Origin: Plutella xylostella
Lineage: Eukaryota; Arthropoda; Insecta; Lepidoptera; Plutellidae
DNA length: 64,000 bases
Reading direction: 5' to 3'
Assembly: GCF_932276165.1 (NCBI RefSeq)
Contig: NC_064001.1
Coordinates: forward strand, 5,091,501-5,155,500
Numbering within the stretch: the stretch's first letter is position 1; every line of letters begins with the position of its first letter. A model generated the notes under the pieces. The model did no database searches, had not been told where the DNA came from, and was given only the letters and a program-made list of their open reading frames with translations. The translations under genes were made by a program, and so were the position numbers. Positions 13,001 through 22,886 of this stretch are shown here, piece after piece.

Positions 13001-16000
13001 AATTGATTAGGTACTGTATTGTTGTAAAGTTGTAGCTTATAATAAAAGTATTGATTATGCATACCCAATTTCTACAGGTTACATTCATCTACACATCTTT
13101 CATATATAATAATATGTGAAAGAACCATTTGTTCTTTGACAGAGAGAGAAAACAGTTTAACAGCTAAAATGTTCTGTAACTTTTCAATGAATAAGGGGGT
13201 TATATTTTATCTCCAACATAAAATGCATCATGTTATACGCTGGCAAATTTGTTGTAGGTATTTATTTTCCAGTACCTTCTTATGTTGTATTTAATATGCA
13301 GTAAGGCTAATATAAAGTTTTTAGAAGTTATAATTCATTGTTGTTCCTTAAGTGCTGTTATTTTGTACTTAAACCGACTGTAAAATTGTAACGATAACTT
13401 GGCTTATCTTTAATAAGTCACGTGCAATCTCCTACCATTTACACGCAACTAAATTTGAAGAGAAGTGCGTAATTAAGACAGTAAAATTATGAACCGTCCG
13501 GAAATTAACGCCTATAACTTTTACTGCTTTAGGTACTTTGCAAAACATTACAATTACTATTCATAACAAAGTGTTGGGCGCTAGAAACGACAATTTTATG
13601 CTGATTCACCAACAGCGGTAACATCTTATTAAATGTTAATGAATGCGAAATAAGTGTTTTGGTATTTGCATAAACGCTTTTCTTTAACGAAATGTATTTC
13701 TGTGAGTCTTTGAGTTTCCGGTGTTTATATTGTTAATTGATACTTTGAATGAAATTAAACTTGCCCCCGTATTCATAGAGCTTTCGTAGTTTGTAAATTG
13801 CAGCGAAAAATAATGAATCGGATAAGAAATATGTAGAATTTGAAATGAGGATCATTATATTATATTAGTAAACCCCTATACCTATAATAGAACAGATTAC
13901 GACTAGACTGATGTGGTCTCCAAGTATTTTTTTCTTTATATTTTTTAACTCGCATGTTAGTTTGTGGGTATAAATTCACGTTGATAGCCTATTAATTTCT
14001 AAACAGATACAAAATCGATGTGGTGCTACTGCAAGTTATTTTTGTCTTTGTCCAAGGTTGCAGTCATTATTAAACAGTTTTCCGATGGCTGTTACAAACC
14101 CATTATTTTTTTTGTCAAACATAAAAGGAAATGATTTTAGTTTTATTTACATGCTTAAGCATTTTTTACTGTGAGCAAAAATACTATGTAAGTACCCAAT
14201 ATTGTTGTAACACTATGGAAGTGTTTTGAATGATAAATATGACTTTGTAGAAAATTACTTGAAATTATCACTTTATTGTTTCAATGATATTATTAATATT
14301 CGTAAAACAAAACCATTTAATTACTTAGATACAAAAGGTGGATTATTCTGTACACTTTGTTTTGAGGTAAGGCCTGGGTCTCCTATTTTCGCCGCAGGTC
14401 GCGTCCAGCGTCACGCCGTAGGCCGCATCACGATGCTCACTATAGAAATGTACTGATGCGGTCTCCCTCACACGCCGACGTTGGCGCGTAGACGTAGTGA
14501 GTATCGTGACGCGGCCTACGGCGGTGACACTTGACGCGACCTACGGAGTAAATAGGAGACCCGGGCCTAATACACTGTATGGAGAGTACAGCGTCAACGT
14601 CACGATCCACGCATCCGTAAAACAATGTAAGAGAACATTCCAGAAATAAAATACAAATAGGAACGTGCACCCAATTTTCCCTTGAAGAACTCCAGTTGGG
14701 AACTTACTTTGTTTGCATATCGCTCTCAACTCGAAAAGGTCTCCTAAATGGGGTATCTCAACGCTGATATAGCGTTGATAGGGGCACGCTCAAAACATGT
14801 AAACTAAAAAAAATATAATGTTGTGAGAGATGATATTGCCCTAAGCCACTTTAGGTATTTGAACAATGCCTCATTTTACCAAAACAAATTCAAAGTAAAT
14901 CTGTTGTGCAGAGGTAGGATTTACCGTGCTGGTAAATCCTACCTCTGCACAACATATTTTTCAAAAATACACAAAAAAGTAAAAAGCTTTTAAGAAACAA
15001 TTAAAATGCAACCCTTTAAATTAATAAAAATAGTTAAGCACTCTCTTACGTTAACTATGAAGAAGTAACTTTAATTTTGCTCTACAAAGTCGAACATAAA
15101 GGGGCATTGGAGGAGGAATTTAATTATAAACCTTAATGTATCAGGTATTGTGTAAGAATTCAAGTAGATTAATTGGTGGTTAAAATACAATGTATGTAGT
15201 TAACTATTCAAGAGTAGAAATTATAATTAAAAGTATAACTTGAGAAAATTTTCAGTAACCATATATATTTTTAATTAAACTACTATTGTTGGAGATATTT
15301 TACACCCGGGTGCAGTCGTGACTTTCACATTTATTTGTGTTTTTCTTAACTTAGCTCTCATAACGGTAGCTACTTATATACAATTTAGGAGTTCCAAATT
15401 TAAAATAGCTACTAAAAACATTCCGTGCTGGAGCGGTGGTAGCTCGGTCGGGTAAGCGCCCGCTTCTCACGCCAGAGATGCGGGTTCGAATCCCGGCGCT
15501 GACATGTACCAATGAGTTCTTTTCTGAATTTAAGTACAATGTATACCATCGCTCTTACGGTGAAGGAAAACATCGTGAGGAAACCTGCATATCTAGACTT
15601 AGCACATCTAGATATGTGAACCCACCAACCCGCAGTGGACCAGCGTGGTGGGTAATGGTCCAAGCTTAGGAAGGCAGTTTAGACCTTGGGGATATGCACA
15701 AAGGTTCCACTCGAGAGAGCCAGGTGCAGGTACTGACACCCCCACAGAGAATAGAATAGAATAGAATAGAACATTCCGTGCTGCACCTCCACTGCAAGAA
15801 TAGCAAAATATACATCTAGTACAACCCTATTGGGCCTCCAGTAGCTTTACGAATTCAAAAGACTTGCCGTTGTGTTACAGAGCATTGTTCCGAGCCTGTG
15901 TAACTGTGTTCATCTGATTAGAACTTTACGGCTGGCTACTCAGTGTTAGATGTGGCCTCTGCACAAGGAATTTAAAATGAAGCCTACGCTTGCAGTGATC

Positions 16001-16636
16001 ATAAAATACAGTATTCTAATTATTGCATGGTTTCAAAATACATAATTTTTACGGTTCCGTGTCTCGACTCCTGCATCTCGGGATTGAGTGAAAATAACTA
16101 TAATAATATATCGTGAACCAATCCACCTAATACATAATATACTCGTACTACATAGTTTAGTACGAGTATATAATAATAATAGTAGCAAGTAATAGTACTT
16201 ACAACAGAAACACTCGTTGTTATAAAGCGGGGTTTTCACGATTGGACTATGCTTGGGCCGAGCGATTATTCGAATATACTCCTTACGTGTACACGTAATG
16301 CAAGCAATGTGACGACTAGAGCCAATCAGTAACCGAATAATTTCTAACTTTTGCCCAAGCTCGGACCGACCCACCAAGCATGCTCTAATCACGAAAACCT
16401 AGCCCAAACCCGAGTTGATTACCCCCTTACCTATATCCTATATTCGGTTTGTGCTTGGCCGCCCCCCCGCCTTTGTAAGTGCCTCCGCCGAGCGCCCGCT
16501 CTTCGCCGAATCTGGGATACTCGCTGTGGACGCCGACAAGCGCCACCCCCGCCTCCTCAGCTGCCGGGTCCCTCCCCCCCCCGGAGTACGCCTTCATAGC
16601 TCCAGGGATGGACAGCGTCGACACCGGCTTTCGCAG
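3904..16636 (-). CDS. SK: Small-conductance Ca2+-activated K+ channel, multi-exon coding region
   Basis: Thirteen exon slots on the minus strand: 16636-16431, 12985-12856, 12548-12453, 12003-11830, 11112-10970, 10886-10782, pore (9437-9302 or 8848-8713), S6 (7383-7273 or 7218-7108), 6488-6361, 6124-6055, 5599-5498, 5050-4908 and 4069-3904. All have AG acceptors and GT donors and all phases join, giving 1710 nt including the stop. With the candidate first exon (52709-52671) the total is 1749 nt, or 582 aa. The product has the KCNN order: S1-S4, S5, pore, S6, calmodulin-binding domain, coiled coil. Family knowledge: SK channels are tetramers in the plasma membrane, opened by Ca2+ through constitutively bound calmodulin and not by voltage, and they shape after-hyperpolarisation in excitable cells. 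Signature strings include DYALVMGMFGI, RLYLICRVMLLHSKLF, TYCGRG and KNAAANVLRETWLIYKH. The pore and S6 slots are each duplicated. The exact N-terminus is uncertain because more 5' exons may exist. Confidence 0.96.
4110..4195. mobile_element. Short foldback MITE (family with GCAATG...GTTCC ends)
   Basis: The ends are inverted: TACACTC...GAGCAATGAAAAAGTTCC on the left and GGAACTTTTTCATTGCTC...GAGTGTA on the right, with TA at both tips. It is 86 bp and lies in the last SK intron, 40 bp from the terminal-exon acceptor. The same family recurs at 12599-12819. Confidence 0.75.
4653..4890 (+). mobile_element. LINE 3' coding fragment
   Basis: A plus-strand frame contains GDWRATAQDKDQWRLLVSKV followed by KVHKEL, similar to the C-terminal end of RTE-like LINE proteins (a degenerate 'W-x-x-A-x-D-x-x-x-W'). 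It is 5'-truncated, has no RT motifs, and sits in the last SK intron close to the 4908 donor. Family assignment is tentative. Confidence 0.4.
4908..5050 (-). CDS. SK: SK exon: C-terminal cytoplasmic segment
   Basis: 143 nt, phase 0 to 2. It encodes EQMNSLPDVVARCLQQCWER, then a Pro/Ser/Thr-rich stretch ending STITPHA plus AG. It is GC-rich compared with its surroundings. Acceptor ATTCCAG, donor AG|GTAACC. If the intron is retained, the donor itself reads AGG TAA, an immediate stop. A LINE scrap on the other strand comes within about 20 nt of the donor. Confidence 0.9.
5498..5599 (-). CDS. SK: SK exon: distal coiled coil
   Basis: 102 nt, 34 codons, phase 0 to 0. It encodes TQNTVYEIVSDMSTRQDTIE then ERLTSLEEKITTLQ, with heptad-like spacing typical of the SK C-terminal coiled coil. 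Acceptor TATTTCAG, donor CAG|GTACGT. Confidence 0.95.
6055..6124 (-). CDS. SK: SK exon: end of calmodulin-binding domain
   Basis: 70 nt, phase 2 to 0. It completes ALRKVKMDQRKLMDNANTI and ends TDMAK at a GTAAGT donor. Acceptor TTTCAG|A. It corresponds to the last helix of the calmodulin-binding domain and the lead-in to the distal coiled coil. Confidence 0.95.
6361..6488 (-). CDS. SK: SK exon: calmodulin-binding domain core
   Basis: 128 nt, phase 0 to 2. It encodes LKNAAANVLRETWLIYKHTR then LVKRVQPGRVRTHQRKFLLAIY. This is the basic amphipathic core that binds calmodulin constitutively in SK channels. Acceptor TTTCAG, donor GC|GTAAGT. The split Ala codon is completed by the next exon. Confidence 0.96.
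7108..7218 (-). CDS. SK: SK alternative S6 / proximal CaMBD exon B
   Basis: 111 nt, phase 0 to 0. It encodes GAGCTALLVTVASRKLEL then TRAEKHVHNFMMETQLTKK. By hand alignment it matches exon A at 93 of 111 bases, with four amino-acid changes (A to T and V to A in S6, D to E, R to K). Acceptor TTAACAG, donor AAG|GTAAGA. The 54-nt gap to exon A is probably too short to be spliced as an intron, which would enforce mutual exclusion. Confidence 0.95.
7273..7383 (-). CDS. SK: SK alternative S6 / proximal CaMBD exon A
   Basis: 111 nt, phase 0 to 0, 37 codons. GAGCTALLVAVVSRKLEL (S6 and its cytoplasmic extension) is followed by TRAEKHVHNFMMDTQLTKR, the start of the calmodulin-binding region. Acceptor TTAACAG, donor AGA|GTAAGT. 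It is one of a tandem pair; the other copy starts 54 nt downstream. This version has the usual AVV sequence at the S6 inner end. Confidence 0.96.
8713..8848 (-). CDS. SK: SK alternative pore exon B (GFG filter)
   Basis: 136 nt, phase 2 to 0, same boundaries as pore exon A. It encodes FHDEEHANLLNAMWL, then FLSVGFGDIVP and TYCGRGIAVSTGIM. It differs from exon A at 11 of 45 residues, including Tyr to Phe in the selectivity filter and Cys to Ser three residues before that Tyr/Phe. GFG filters occur in some K+ channels, so it should still be K+ selective (inference). Acceptor GATTCAG, donor ATG|GTAAGT. Confidence 0.95.
9302..9437 (-). CDS. SK: SK alternative pore exon A (GYG filter)
   Basis: 136 nt, phase 2 to 0, 45 full codons. 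It encodes FHDEDHANLLNSMWL, the pore helix and the selectivity filter FLCVGYGDIVP, then TYCGRGITLTCGMV at the top of S6. Acceptor CTCTCAG, donor GTG|GTACGT. It is upstream of, and the same length and phase as, pore exon B. Including both would shift the frame by one base, so the two are mutually exclusive for a functional protein. The GYG filter is the canonical K+ channel form. Confidence 0.95.
10782..10886 (-). CDS. SK: SK exon: S4-S5 linker and S5
   Basis: 105 nt, phase 2 to 2. It encodes FVLKTLMTICPGTVLLVF and continues to IIASWTLRQCE plus AG of an Arg codon. Either pore exon completes this codon with its leading G. Acceptor TTCCAG, donor AG|GTTGGT, which departs from the usual GTAAGT and may be weak. 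A weak donor would fit a regulated choice of the downstream pore exon. Confidence 0.95.
10970..11112 (-). CDS. SK: SK exon: S4 segment
   Basis: 143 nt, phase 0 to 2. It encodes VPYDVTLSLPMFFRLYLICR and continues to SIGALNRINFNT plus two bases of an Arg codon. S4 has few regularly spaced positive residues, in line with the voltage independence of the family. Acceptor TTTCAG, donor AG|GTAAGT. An 83-nt intron separates it from the next exon. Confidence 0.96.
11830..12003 (-). CDS. SK: SK exon: S2-S3 loop and S3
   Basis: 174 nt, 58 codons, phase 0 to 0. It opens LFMIDNCADDWRIAMTW and contains S3 (ITLELAICAVHPIPG). It ends ANKGGVIGVEV at a GTAAGT donor. Acceptor TTTTCAG. The DDWRIAMT string is diagnostic for SK channels. 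Confidence 0.96.
12066..12240 (+). mobile_element. RTE-like LINE 3' end, broken
   Basis: The reading GRAVGRPPATWSDDI, later YTQQWAIEG, matches the C-terminal end of the larger RTE-like copy at 59552-60715 (GRPPTRWSDDL ... YVQQWTTEG). It is interrupted by a stop and ends in a (GAT)n tail. It lies in the SK intron between 12003 and 12453, antisense to the gene. Confidence 0.7.
12453..12548 (-). CDS. SK: SK exon: S2 segment
   Basis: 96 nt, phase 0 to 0, 32 codons from ASIYSQALKTL to YHALEVQ. The S2 helix is in the middle (STVILLGLIVAYHA). Acceptor TTACAG, donor CAG|GTACGT. The 307-bp intron before it (12549-12855) is mostly a MITE. Confidence 0.96.
12599..12819. mobile_element. MITE filling most of an SK intron
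   Basis: The inverted ends are CTCACGCACTGGCAATGG...GTTCCACT on the left and AGTGGAACC...GCCCGTGAGTG on the right, flanked by TA. It is 221 bp of a 307-bp intron (12549-12855) and is a longer member of the 4110-4195 family. It has no coding capacity. Confidence 0.75.
12856..12985 (-). CDS. SK: SK exon: S1 segment
   Basis: 130 nt, phase 2 to 0. It encodes 43 full codons from LGRRKALFEKRKRISDY through VYTK. The basic pre-S1 stretch is followed by the hydrophobic S1 helix (ALVMGMFGIIIMVIENEL). Acceptor CACAG|G, donor AAG|GTAAGA. This is one of the most conserved parts of the family. Confidence 0.96.
14369..14570. mobile_element. GC-rich foldback element with long arms
   Basis: The left arm starts AAGGCCTGGGTCTCCTATTT and the right arm ends AATAGGAGACCCGGGCCTAA. 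The arms pair for about 75 bp, through GTAGGCCGC...ATCACGAT and ATCGTGACGCGGCCTAC. The short centre also folds partly. It is far more GC-rich than its flanks and creates spurious open frames on both strands. Confidence 0.8.
14903..14953. repeat. Perfect 23-bp-arm palindrome (hairpin)
   Basis: The arms GTTGTGCAGAGGTAGGATTT (plus ACC) and their exact reverse complement flank a 5-nt loop (GTGCT), for 51 nt in all. There is not a single mismatch. It lies in the SK intron between 12985 and 16431. Confidence 0.9.
15431..15769 (+). mobile_element. Full-length tRNA-derived SINE with (GAATA)n tail
   Basis: The head is tRNA-like, with an A-box-like TGGTAGCTCGGTCGGG and a B box GGTTCGAATCC near 15485. 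The body carries CATCTAGATATGTGAACCC and a GTGGACCAGCGTGGTGGG block, and the tail is (AGAAT)n. A 14-bp target-site duplication, AACATTCCGTGCTG, flanks it at 15417-15430 and 15770-15783. Further copies lie at 19915, 27284, 36381 and 43029. Confidence 0.92.
16138..16172. repeat. Small perfect inverted repeat
   Basis: ATATACTCGTACTA pairs with TAGTACGAGTATAT around a 7-nt spacer. No function is assigned. Confidence 0.7.
16231..16399. mobile_element. MITE beside an SK donor site
   Basis: The left end is GGTTTTCACGATTGGACTAT followed by GCTTGG. The right end is CCAAGCATGCTCTAATCACG followed by AAAACC. The arms are about 26 bp with a few mismatches, and inner parts also pair (CGAGCGATTATTCG with CGAATAATT...GCTCGG). 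It ends 31 nt from the donor of SK exon 16431-16636. Confidence 0.7.
16431..16636 (-). CDS. SK: SK exon: cytoplasmic N-terminus
   Basis: 206 nt, phase 0 to phase 2. The acceptor is GGTTTCAG and the donor AG|GTAAGG. It encodes a Gly/Ala-rich N-terminal segment starting LRKPVSTLSIPGAMKAYS and ending KHKPNIGY plus two bases of an Arg codon. The next exon completes the codon and gives NIGYRLGRRKALFEKRKR, the hallmark leading into S1 of KCNN channels. GC content is well above the surrounding DNA. An internal Met (GAMKAYS) is an alternative initiator. A MITE lies 31 nt beyond the donor. Confidence 0.9.
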
Positions 16637-19112
16637 CTGAAACCACCAATGGACGAGGTTATTGACGGGGAGGAAATAAGGGGGTAAGTTGGAAGTAAAA
16701 GGCAGTGGAAATCTGCAACTTACATTGAGATTTTGAATTTTCTGAATGATATGGGAATATTTTTTGGACAGATACCTAGTTGGAGTTGCATACAATGCAA
16801 TGCCGTGCCAACAATACATTAGAAGAAACATACACATATAAAGTAATTGAAGCAATCATAGAACATTAATATCTCTTATTGCGAAATCTTTTTCAGGCAA
16901 CCAAGAAAGGTATAGGTTGAGAAAGTTTGAATGATCACTAAAAGAAAAAGATAAATTGGGAGAGATATCGAAAGTAAACCTTGATTAGAACTGTTGGTAT
17001 GGAACAAAAACCCTAATGAAGTAGAATCTTTAACACTGGTATTCTTAAGATTCATCAATTTCCATTCGATCAGAGACACAACAATGCAATTAAATCGCTG
17101 TCAAGTAGGACGAATGGAAGGATCAAAATTATGCTGATATATGCAAAAGTATGTATTATGTAGGCAATTCAAGTTCCCGGTTATATTGGATTGGAATATC
17201 TTGTTTTCGATCTTGGTCACGAGACTCCCGAGCCGCGAGTGATTCATTTGGCGTGAAATATTATCTTTTGTGGCCGAAGGACAAAAAATATGATGAGGGT
17301 AGAAATTTACGGCTATACAAGACCAAGTTGCAGTAAATTGGAACAGATTTTTTGCTTAAATAAATGTGATGTGTTATACATAATGTATGTCTCCTAGATA
17401 AAAATAAAGGTAGCCCATTATATAAGCTTAGCCGATAATTAATTTATGAATGACAATAATAGATTTATCCATGTGATCAATTGAAACGCTTATTAAAATG
17501 ATGACCTGCCATTACTGTTCAGGTAATTTAACTTCATTGAACGTTTAGCGTCAATCGCTGCTGCTTAAGAATTTTGTCTTCGTTTATACGAAACGGAAAT
17601 TTAATAAAAATAAAATTCATATCAAATTAATCTGCCGTATAATTCAATTACTTTCTTCCTTGTACCCTTTTAAAATATGAAGAATATTTTATAGTTAATT
17701 GATACTTTTATGTTAGGGTCAAAGAAAATTGTAAGGCTATTCATACAATGGTATAAAAGTAAGGTACCTATACCTTTAAGGGGGCCGACTGATATACTGA
17801 AATGGCTCCATTTCATATACTACCTACTACCTTTGGGTCAACGTTCTTTGGCAATAAAATAAGAATAATTCAATGGTAATGCAATCGCCGATGCGATAAA
17901 CGTGAGAAGATTACGCAACCCATATAATGGTCCTTCTTACTGAAAGCTTGAATAGAAACGGTTGTAAATTTAAGGAAAAGAATACATAGGTATCTAGGTA
18001 TAGTTTGGCTTCTAAAACATTATAAAAATAGGAAGGTCTAACCGTCGTCGCAAGTGGATAAATGCAGAATGTTATTATTCTACTCACCTATATTTCAACC
18101 CAAAAACCAACTTTTCAGCATAAGGTCATCGTCTTAAACATCTCTATATGTATAGTCAAATTATATATTTTGACCTTCAATAAAGTAAGAGGTTGTTTAT
18201 ATAAAGTTATGATTTTGCAACATACATAATAACATGTTTATGCAGCTGACTGTACAAACGTTTACTGCCAATTCACTTAGAAATTACTTCAATGTCTAAC
18301 GGTTACTCCCTCGATAACATAGAATTAAACAAGTTTTATCTGTTACAGCCTGTCACAATACCAATTTCAACGTTTCCTAGAAAGAAGTAATTTAAAAAAG
18401 TATAATGTCGACCAAGTAGTCTCAGATAATTACATCGTACATATTTTATACAGTGGATCATTTCTGCCGTTCATTTTATTATGTTTCTTGAACCATGATG
18501 ATTGAGGTTATATTGCCATGGTCATCAAACCTAGAATAGAATAGAATATTGCTTTATTGAACACCACATAAATCAGACATACAAAAAACATACTAAAAGA
18601 CTAGAACTAACGTACAATAGGCGGCCTTATCGCTGAGAGCGATCTCTTACAGGCAACCTTATATATTGCTAAAATCTAGTGTAGTTTTTTTTATAATTTG
18701 GCAGTGTTACAAATACGAAATGGAAGAGAAGAAACAGAGCTAACGAGGAGGATCGATACTCGGACTACAAGTTTATGCTGTAGAAACGATACTCAATCTT
18801 TCATGAAACCTGAATTAATCCAAGGGCAGTTTCTGCAATTCTGCATATCAGTTCCATGATCAATTTCACCAATTACCGTCATGGTAATGTATAATATATA
18901 TTATATGATATAGGTATATATAATAAGAAAATAAGGAAGTAAGTATATTATTATAGTAAGTATGTTTTCTATATTCTATCTCCTAAAACGTCCGGTAAAT
19001 TGTATATTTCCCAAGGAATATTATAACAATAACACAAGTTCATCGGAATTACAAGTTGTTAGACCCCCCTGTCGGATGTATACCTACGGAAGAGTCAGCC
19101 TGTTTCAGCTTT

Positions 19113-19181
19113 TATATCAAACCCATATTAAATTTATATTAAACCCATATTAAATTTATATCAAACCCATATTAAATTTAT
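19113..19181. repeat. Tandem repeat, about 22-bp unit, three copies
   Basis: The unit AAACCCATATTAAATTTATA plus two bases recurs three times with one variable position (TC or TT). It is AT-rich and no function is inferred. Confidence 0.85.
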
Positions 19182-19914
19182 TTATTTTTTATCATCAACA
19201 GTTGCAAAAAATGTGTTTGCATTGACGGCAGTTAATTAATCGTTCGTTGAATCAGAGGCCTGATACAAACAAACGAAATTAAATTTGGAAATCAACAAGC
19301 GTTTTACCACTGCCGCGCCGCAACCAAATGACACAAGTAAGTTATTCTGAAATTCGGTCAGTTTTGTGCGTGAATTGTGTTACAAAGTTATAAAATGTAT
19401 GTAGGATAGTAAAATAAATTACAAAGATTGGTGTTTTAATTGACATTGTCACAGACATCACACAATTCATGTGTTTGTTTTGTCCTACGGGTTTGAAATA
19501 GTTGCTCGAATTTGCTGGTGAGACTTTAAGGACGGTGTCATGTCTGAAATGTCTAAATTTCATTACAAATAGGTATACGAAGTATATTAGTGCAGAAATT
19601 TTGTGAAATCACCAAACTTTCCTCACCAGAGTCTCACTCAACACAGATCAGGAATTCGTCCACTGAACTCACTCTGGTGACGGCTGGAATCCAATAACCA
19701 AAATGTTTTCAGTGGCGTGCTCTCCACTGCAACCGCTAAACTGATATCACTCTCACCATGTTTTTAAATTGCATAACTAAATGTTATACAAAAATGGGTT
19801 TATAATGACATGATGTATTTATGTTTGCTTGTCCACCTACATTTACATTTACAAGATTAACTATTCTTTGACCAACAGAGCGCCTATCTCAGCTATTGCA
19901 ACACCCAGGCTTGC

Positions 19915-20030
19915 TACTCCAGTTTACTCGGGAGCTAGGCTGGATGAGCTGAAATCAAGGGGATATGTACAAAGGTTCCACTCGAGAGAGCCACGTACAG
20001 GAACTTCACCCCCTCTCAGAATAGAATAGA
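19915..20030 (+). mobile_element. SINE 3' part, (GAATA)n-tail family
   Basis: It shares GGGGATATG-ACAAAGGTTC, CACTCGAGAGAGCCA and the AGAATAGAATAG tail with the full copy at 15431-15769. The 5' portion diverges or is missing. Confidence 0.75.
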
Positions 20031-20888
20031 TATGTACATATTTATGTAGTCATAATAAAAGCATATTTGTCTTGATGCAATAAAATTTATAAAATACCCA
20101 AATTAAATTAAATAATCAGTAGAGTAATTATACATACAATAGTTAAGTACTATTATTATTACGTAGTACGTACAATATCATTGATTACTACGAAATCAAT
20201 CTCTGACAAGTAACTATCAGTATCTAACGCTTGTGCCAATATGATGAATGGAAGAAAACTAAGGCATCCGATTCAGTTAAAAAAGAGAGAAAACTAAAGA
20301 CCATTACTTCAAAACAGACGTAACATTGGAACACAAACATTATCCTAACAATTTCAATAGCAATCCATCAACTTCCCCACTGTAACCTATTATAAAAACA
20401 ACAACTGTAATAGTTTAAAATTTATTTTGTTGAAGCGGGGCACTCTCACATTTCTCTGAAACTCCTTGTGCCGATAGTTCGAACTAGGGCCCATCGATCT
20501 TTGTCTAGAAATGTTTGTCGAGTAATTTTCCAGCTCTATTATAGAGTTGAGTGAAAGAGTTGAGCCCTGTTGGCTACTAATTGCATTTTTCACCGCGCCG
20601 GGATGAAAGATGCATTTTTTGTTATGTATGTTGTTTATATTTGGGATTGCATCGGTTATGATAATAGGTACATAAATGCATGCTGTTTAAAAAATATATA
20701 TGTATATTGCATAAACATGAACCTGTCCCGATCTCTAAATCTTTTCATCAGTTTTAAAAGTTTTTCCATCGAATTTTTCGTGAAAAAAATAATGGAAACA
20801 GTAAGAACTCAAGTAGCTAATAAAATCAGTCTTTACATCAACGCACTCTGTGAGTTGTTTTTGGTGTACTCATTATTGTGTGTACTTA

Positions 20889-20985
20889 TACCGGGTGTTG
20901 CAAAAAGGGTATATTTATATCTATACCCTACACATGCTGCACATGCTGGTTTCGGCTTAGTATACCCTTTTTGCAACACCCTGTA
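20889..20985. mobile_element. Mariner-type MITE, copy 1
   Basis: The inverted ends CCGGGTGTTGCAAAAAGGGT and ACCCTTTTTGCAACACCCTG are flanked by TA on both sides. The ends resemble Tc1/mariner termini (CAGGGTGT). It is 97 bp with no transposase. A second copy is at 41632-41781, and both carry a CATGCTGGTTT-type internal stretch. Confidence 0.8.
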
Positions 20986-22886
20986 TAAATTAATGCCACA
21001 TCAGAATCACTAGCCATCGCACAAATCAATGATCTCACTTACGAATCTAATAATGAAATTCGAAGTTGCCTTACGAATGGATTTAGTTGAACAATTAATG
21101 TATTGTTTCACCCTCGAAGGAATCCGTTACGTATTTGTATTTGGGACGATCGTATGTCAATGTCTCGCTTACAATCGCATAATGAAGCTTTTATTGATGT
21201 CTGGCCTTGTTTGTTTGAGTGGATACGAGTACTGGGTATGGGAACACTTAGCAATGAAACAAAATCATGCAGTGGTAGTGGCAGTTATAGTATCGAGAAT
21301 GGCGGTGAAGATACAGGCCACTTGATGTTTTTTTGTTTTAGTGTTTAGGATAAAAGGACCGTTAACCATTGGGATGAATTAATAAAAATCAATTATTTTA
21401 ATTAGTGTATTGAGTAATCTTTCTACCTAAATTGTAGGCTATTCCTGAAGTTCATTTATTTAATTTTTATTTATTATTATTTACCTATCAAAATTGCATC
21501 ACAAATATCACAGAGATTTGTCCGTGATGAATCTATGATTCTACGTAAATGAATGTATTTTCACTAGAAACGTAAAATAAGGTAGGATATAATATAACAT
21601 TGTGTGTATAAGTAAAACCCGGCCCAGCACGCACATTTGTTTTTTTTCCGCTAAGTAGCAATAAAAACGGGTACCTAACCGCTGACCATTGGGAATAAAA
21701 ATATTAATAAACTTTATTGCAGTGGGAGTTCGCCTAATATTAGGTTTTTCCTGTATGACCTGTTTTTGTACTTTAAAAATTTTAAATAAGTATTTATAGA
21801 GAACATACCTTTATTTATATTGTTTTAAAAGAACTACAAAATTATATCTTCATGTATCAGGTTATTAATTTTGACAAGATATTTATCGGGAACTTAGGTA
21901 TAACACAGCTGAGTAGAAAATGGCACAGAGTATTCATAGCACTACGGGTCTATACAGTATGGCCCTTATATTCATGATGAAACTTGTAAAAGTAATTTGC
22001 AAGCTCTTTCCCACAGAATTACTGGACCAAATCCCTTTTACTGTATCCATTTCACTCTTCGCCCAATGATGAATATTGTGTCTCGCTCATTTCATAATGT
22101 TATTTATGAGGAAACTTTGATAGTTGTTCTTCGTTTCCTGATTGCTGGTTGATCTTTGATTCGTAAACATGTTTTTGTATCTGTGGGCAAATCACGAATA
22201 AGTATAATACGATAGAAATTAAAAAAAATGAGTTATCTTGAAGAATTATGGTAGGTCCCTCCAGGGTACATCTTATCCCTCTACAACAACATTTAAAAGA
22301 AAATTTTCACCTACTTCTGTTTTGTTTATTGTTACTTCTTAGAACCACACAATCATTAATCACGCGGTCCATCATTTAAAGCCTGAAACCTATCCACTCT
22401 CACAATAGGTATCGTATCTCGAAAAAGCAATGTATCATCTGAAATACGGATAGCCTCCATAAATCAACCGGAAAATAATGTCCGATAGGGGTCGCTAGGA
22501 GTCGTAAACTATGCTCGTATTTACCACACGGTTAAAAACTCGTTCAATATTATGGCATTATATAATATTAATATGGTATTTAAATTCTACGGTACTTTAT
22601 GGTGAGGTAAGTTTCAATTACAACAAAAAAGCCGTATATTTTTTCGTAAGTGTTTTCTGTAGAATATTAATTAGAAGACCTGAAACTCTAAGGTTTAGAT
22701 TAACTTCAGACTAAGTACTGTCGGTTAATAGCATGCTTAAGCATTAATGGCTCTGAGATCACTTGAGTAGATTAAATGGTTGCCTCCACTATTAAACTTC
22801 AATTCACTGATTGAAATTCTGGATTACTCCCACATATAAGTAGGTACATATGTACATACAATATACATTATACATACATATGCTCA

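Noticed and set aside
16427..16855. Unspliced 142-codon minus frame
   Set aside because: Only 16431-16636 fits the SK protein. The part beyond the TTTCAG acceptor is intronic, and the frame's stop at 16427 is the donor GTAAGG.
20570..21013. 147-codon plus frame
   Set aside because: It runs through a mariner-type MITE, has no domain and has AT-rich random composition.
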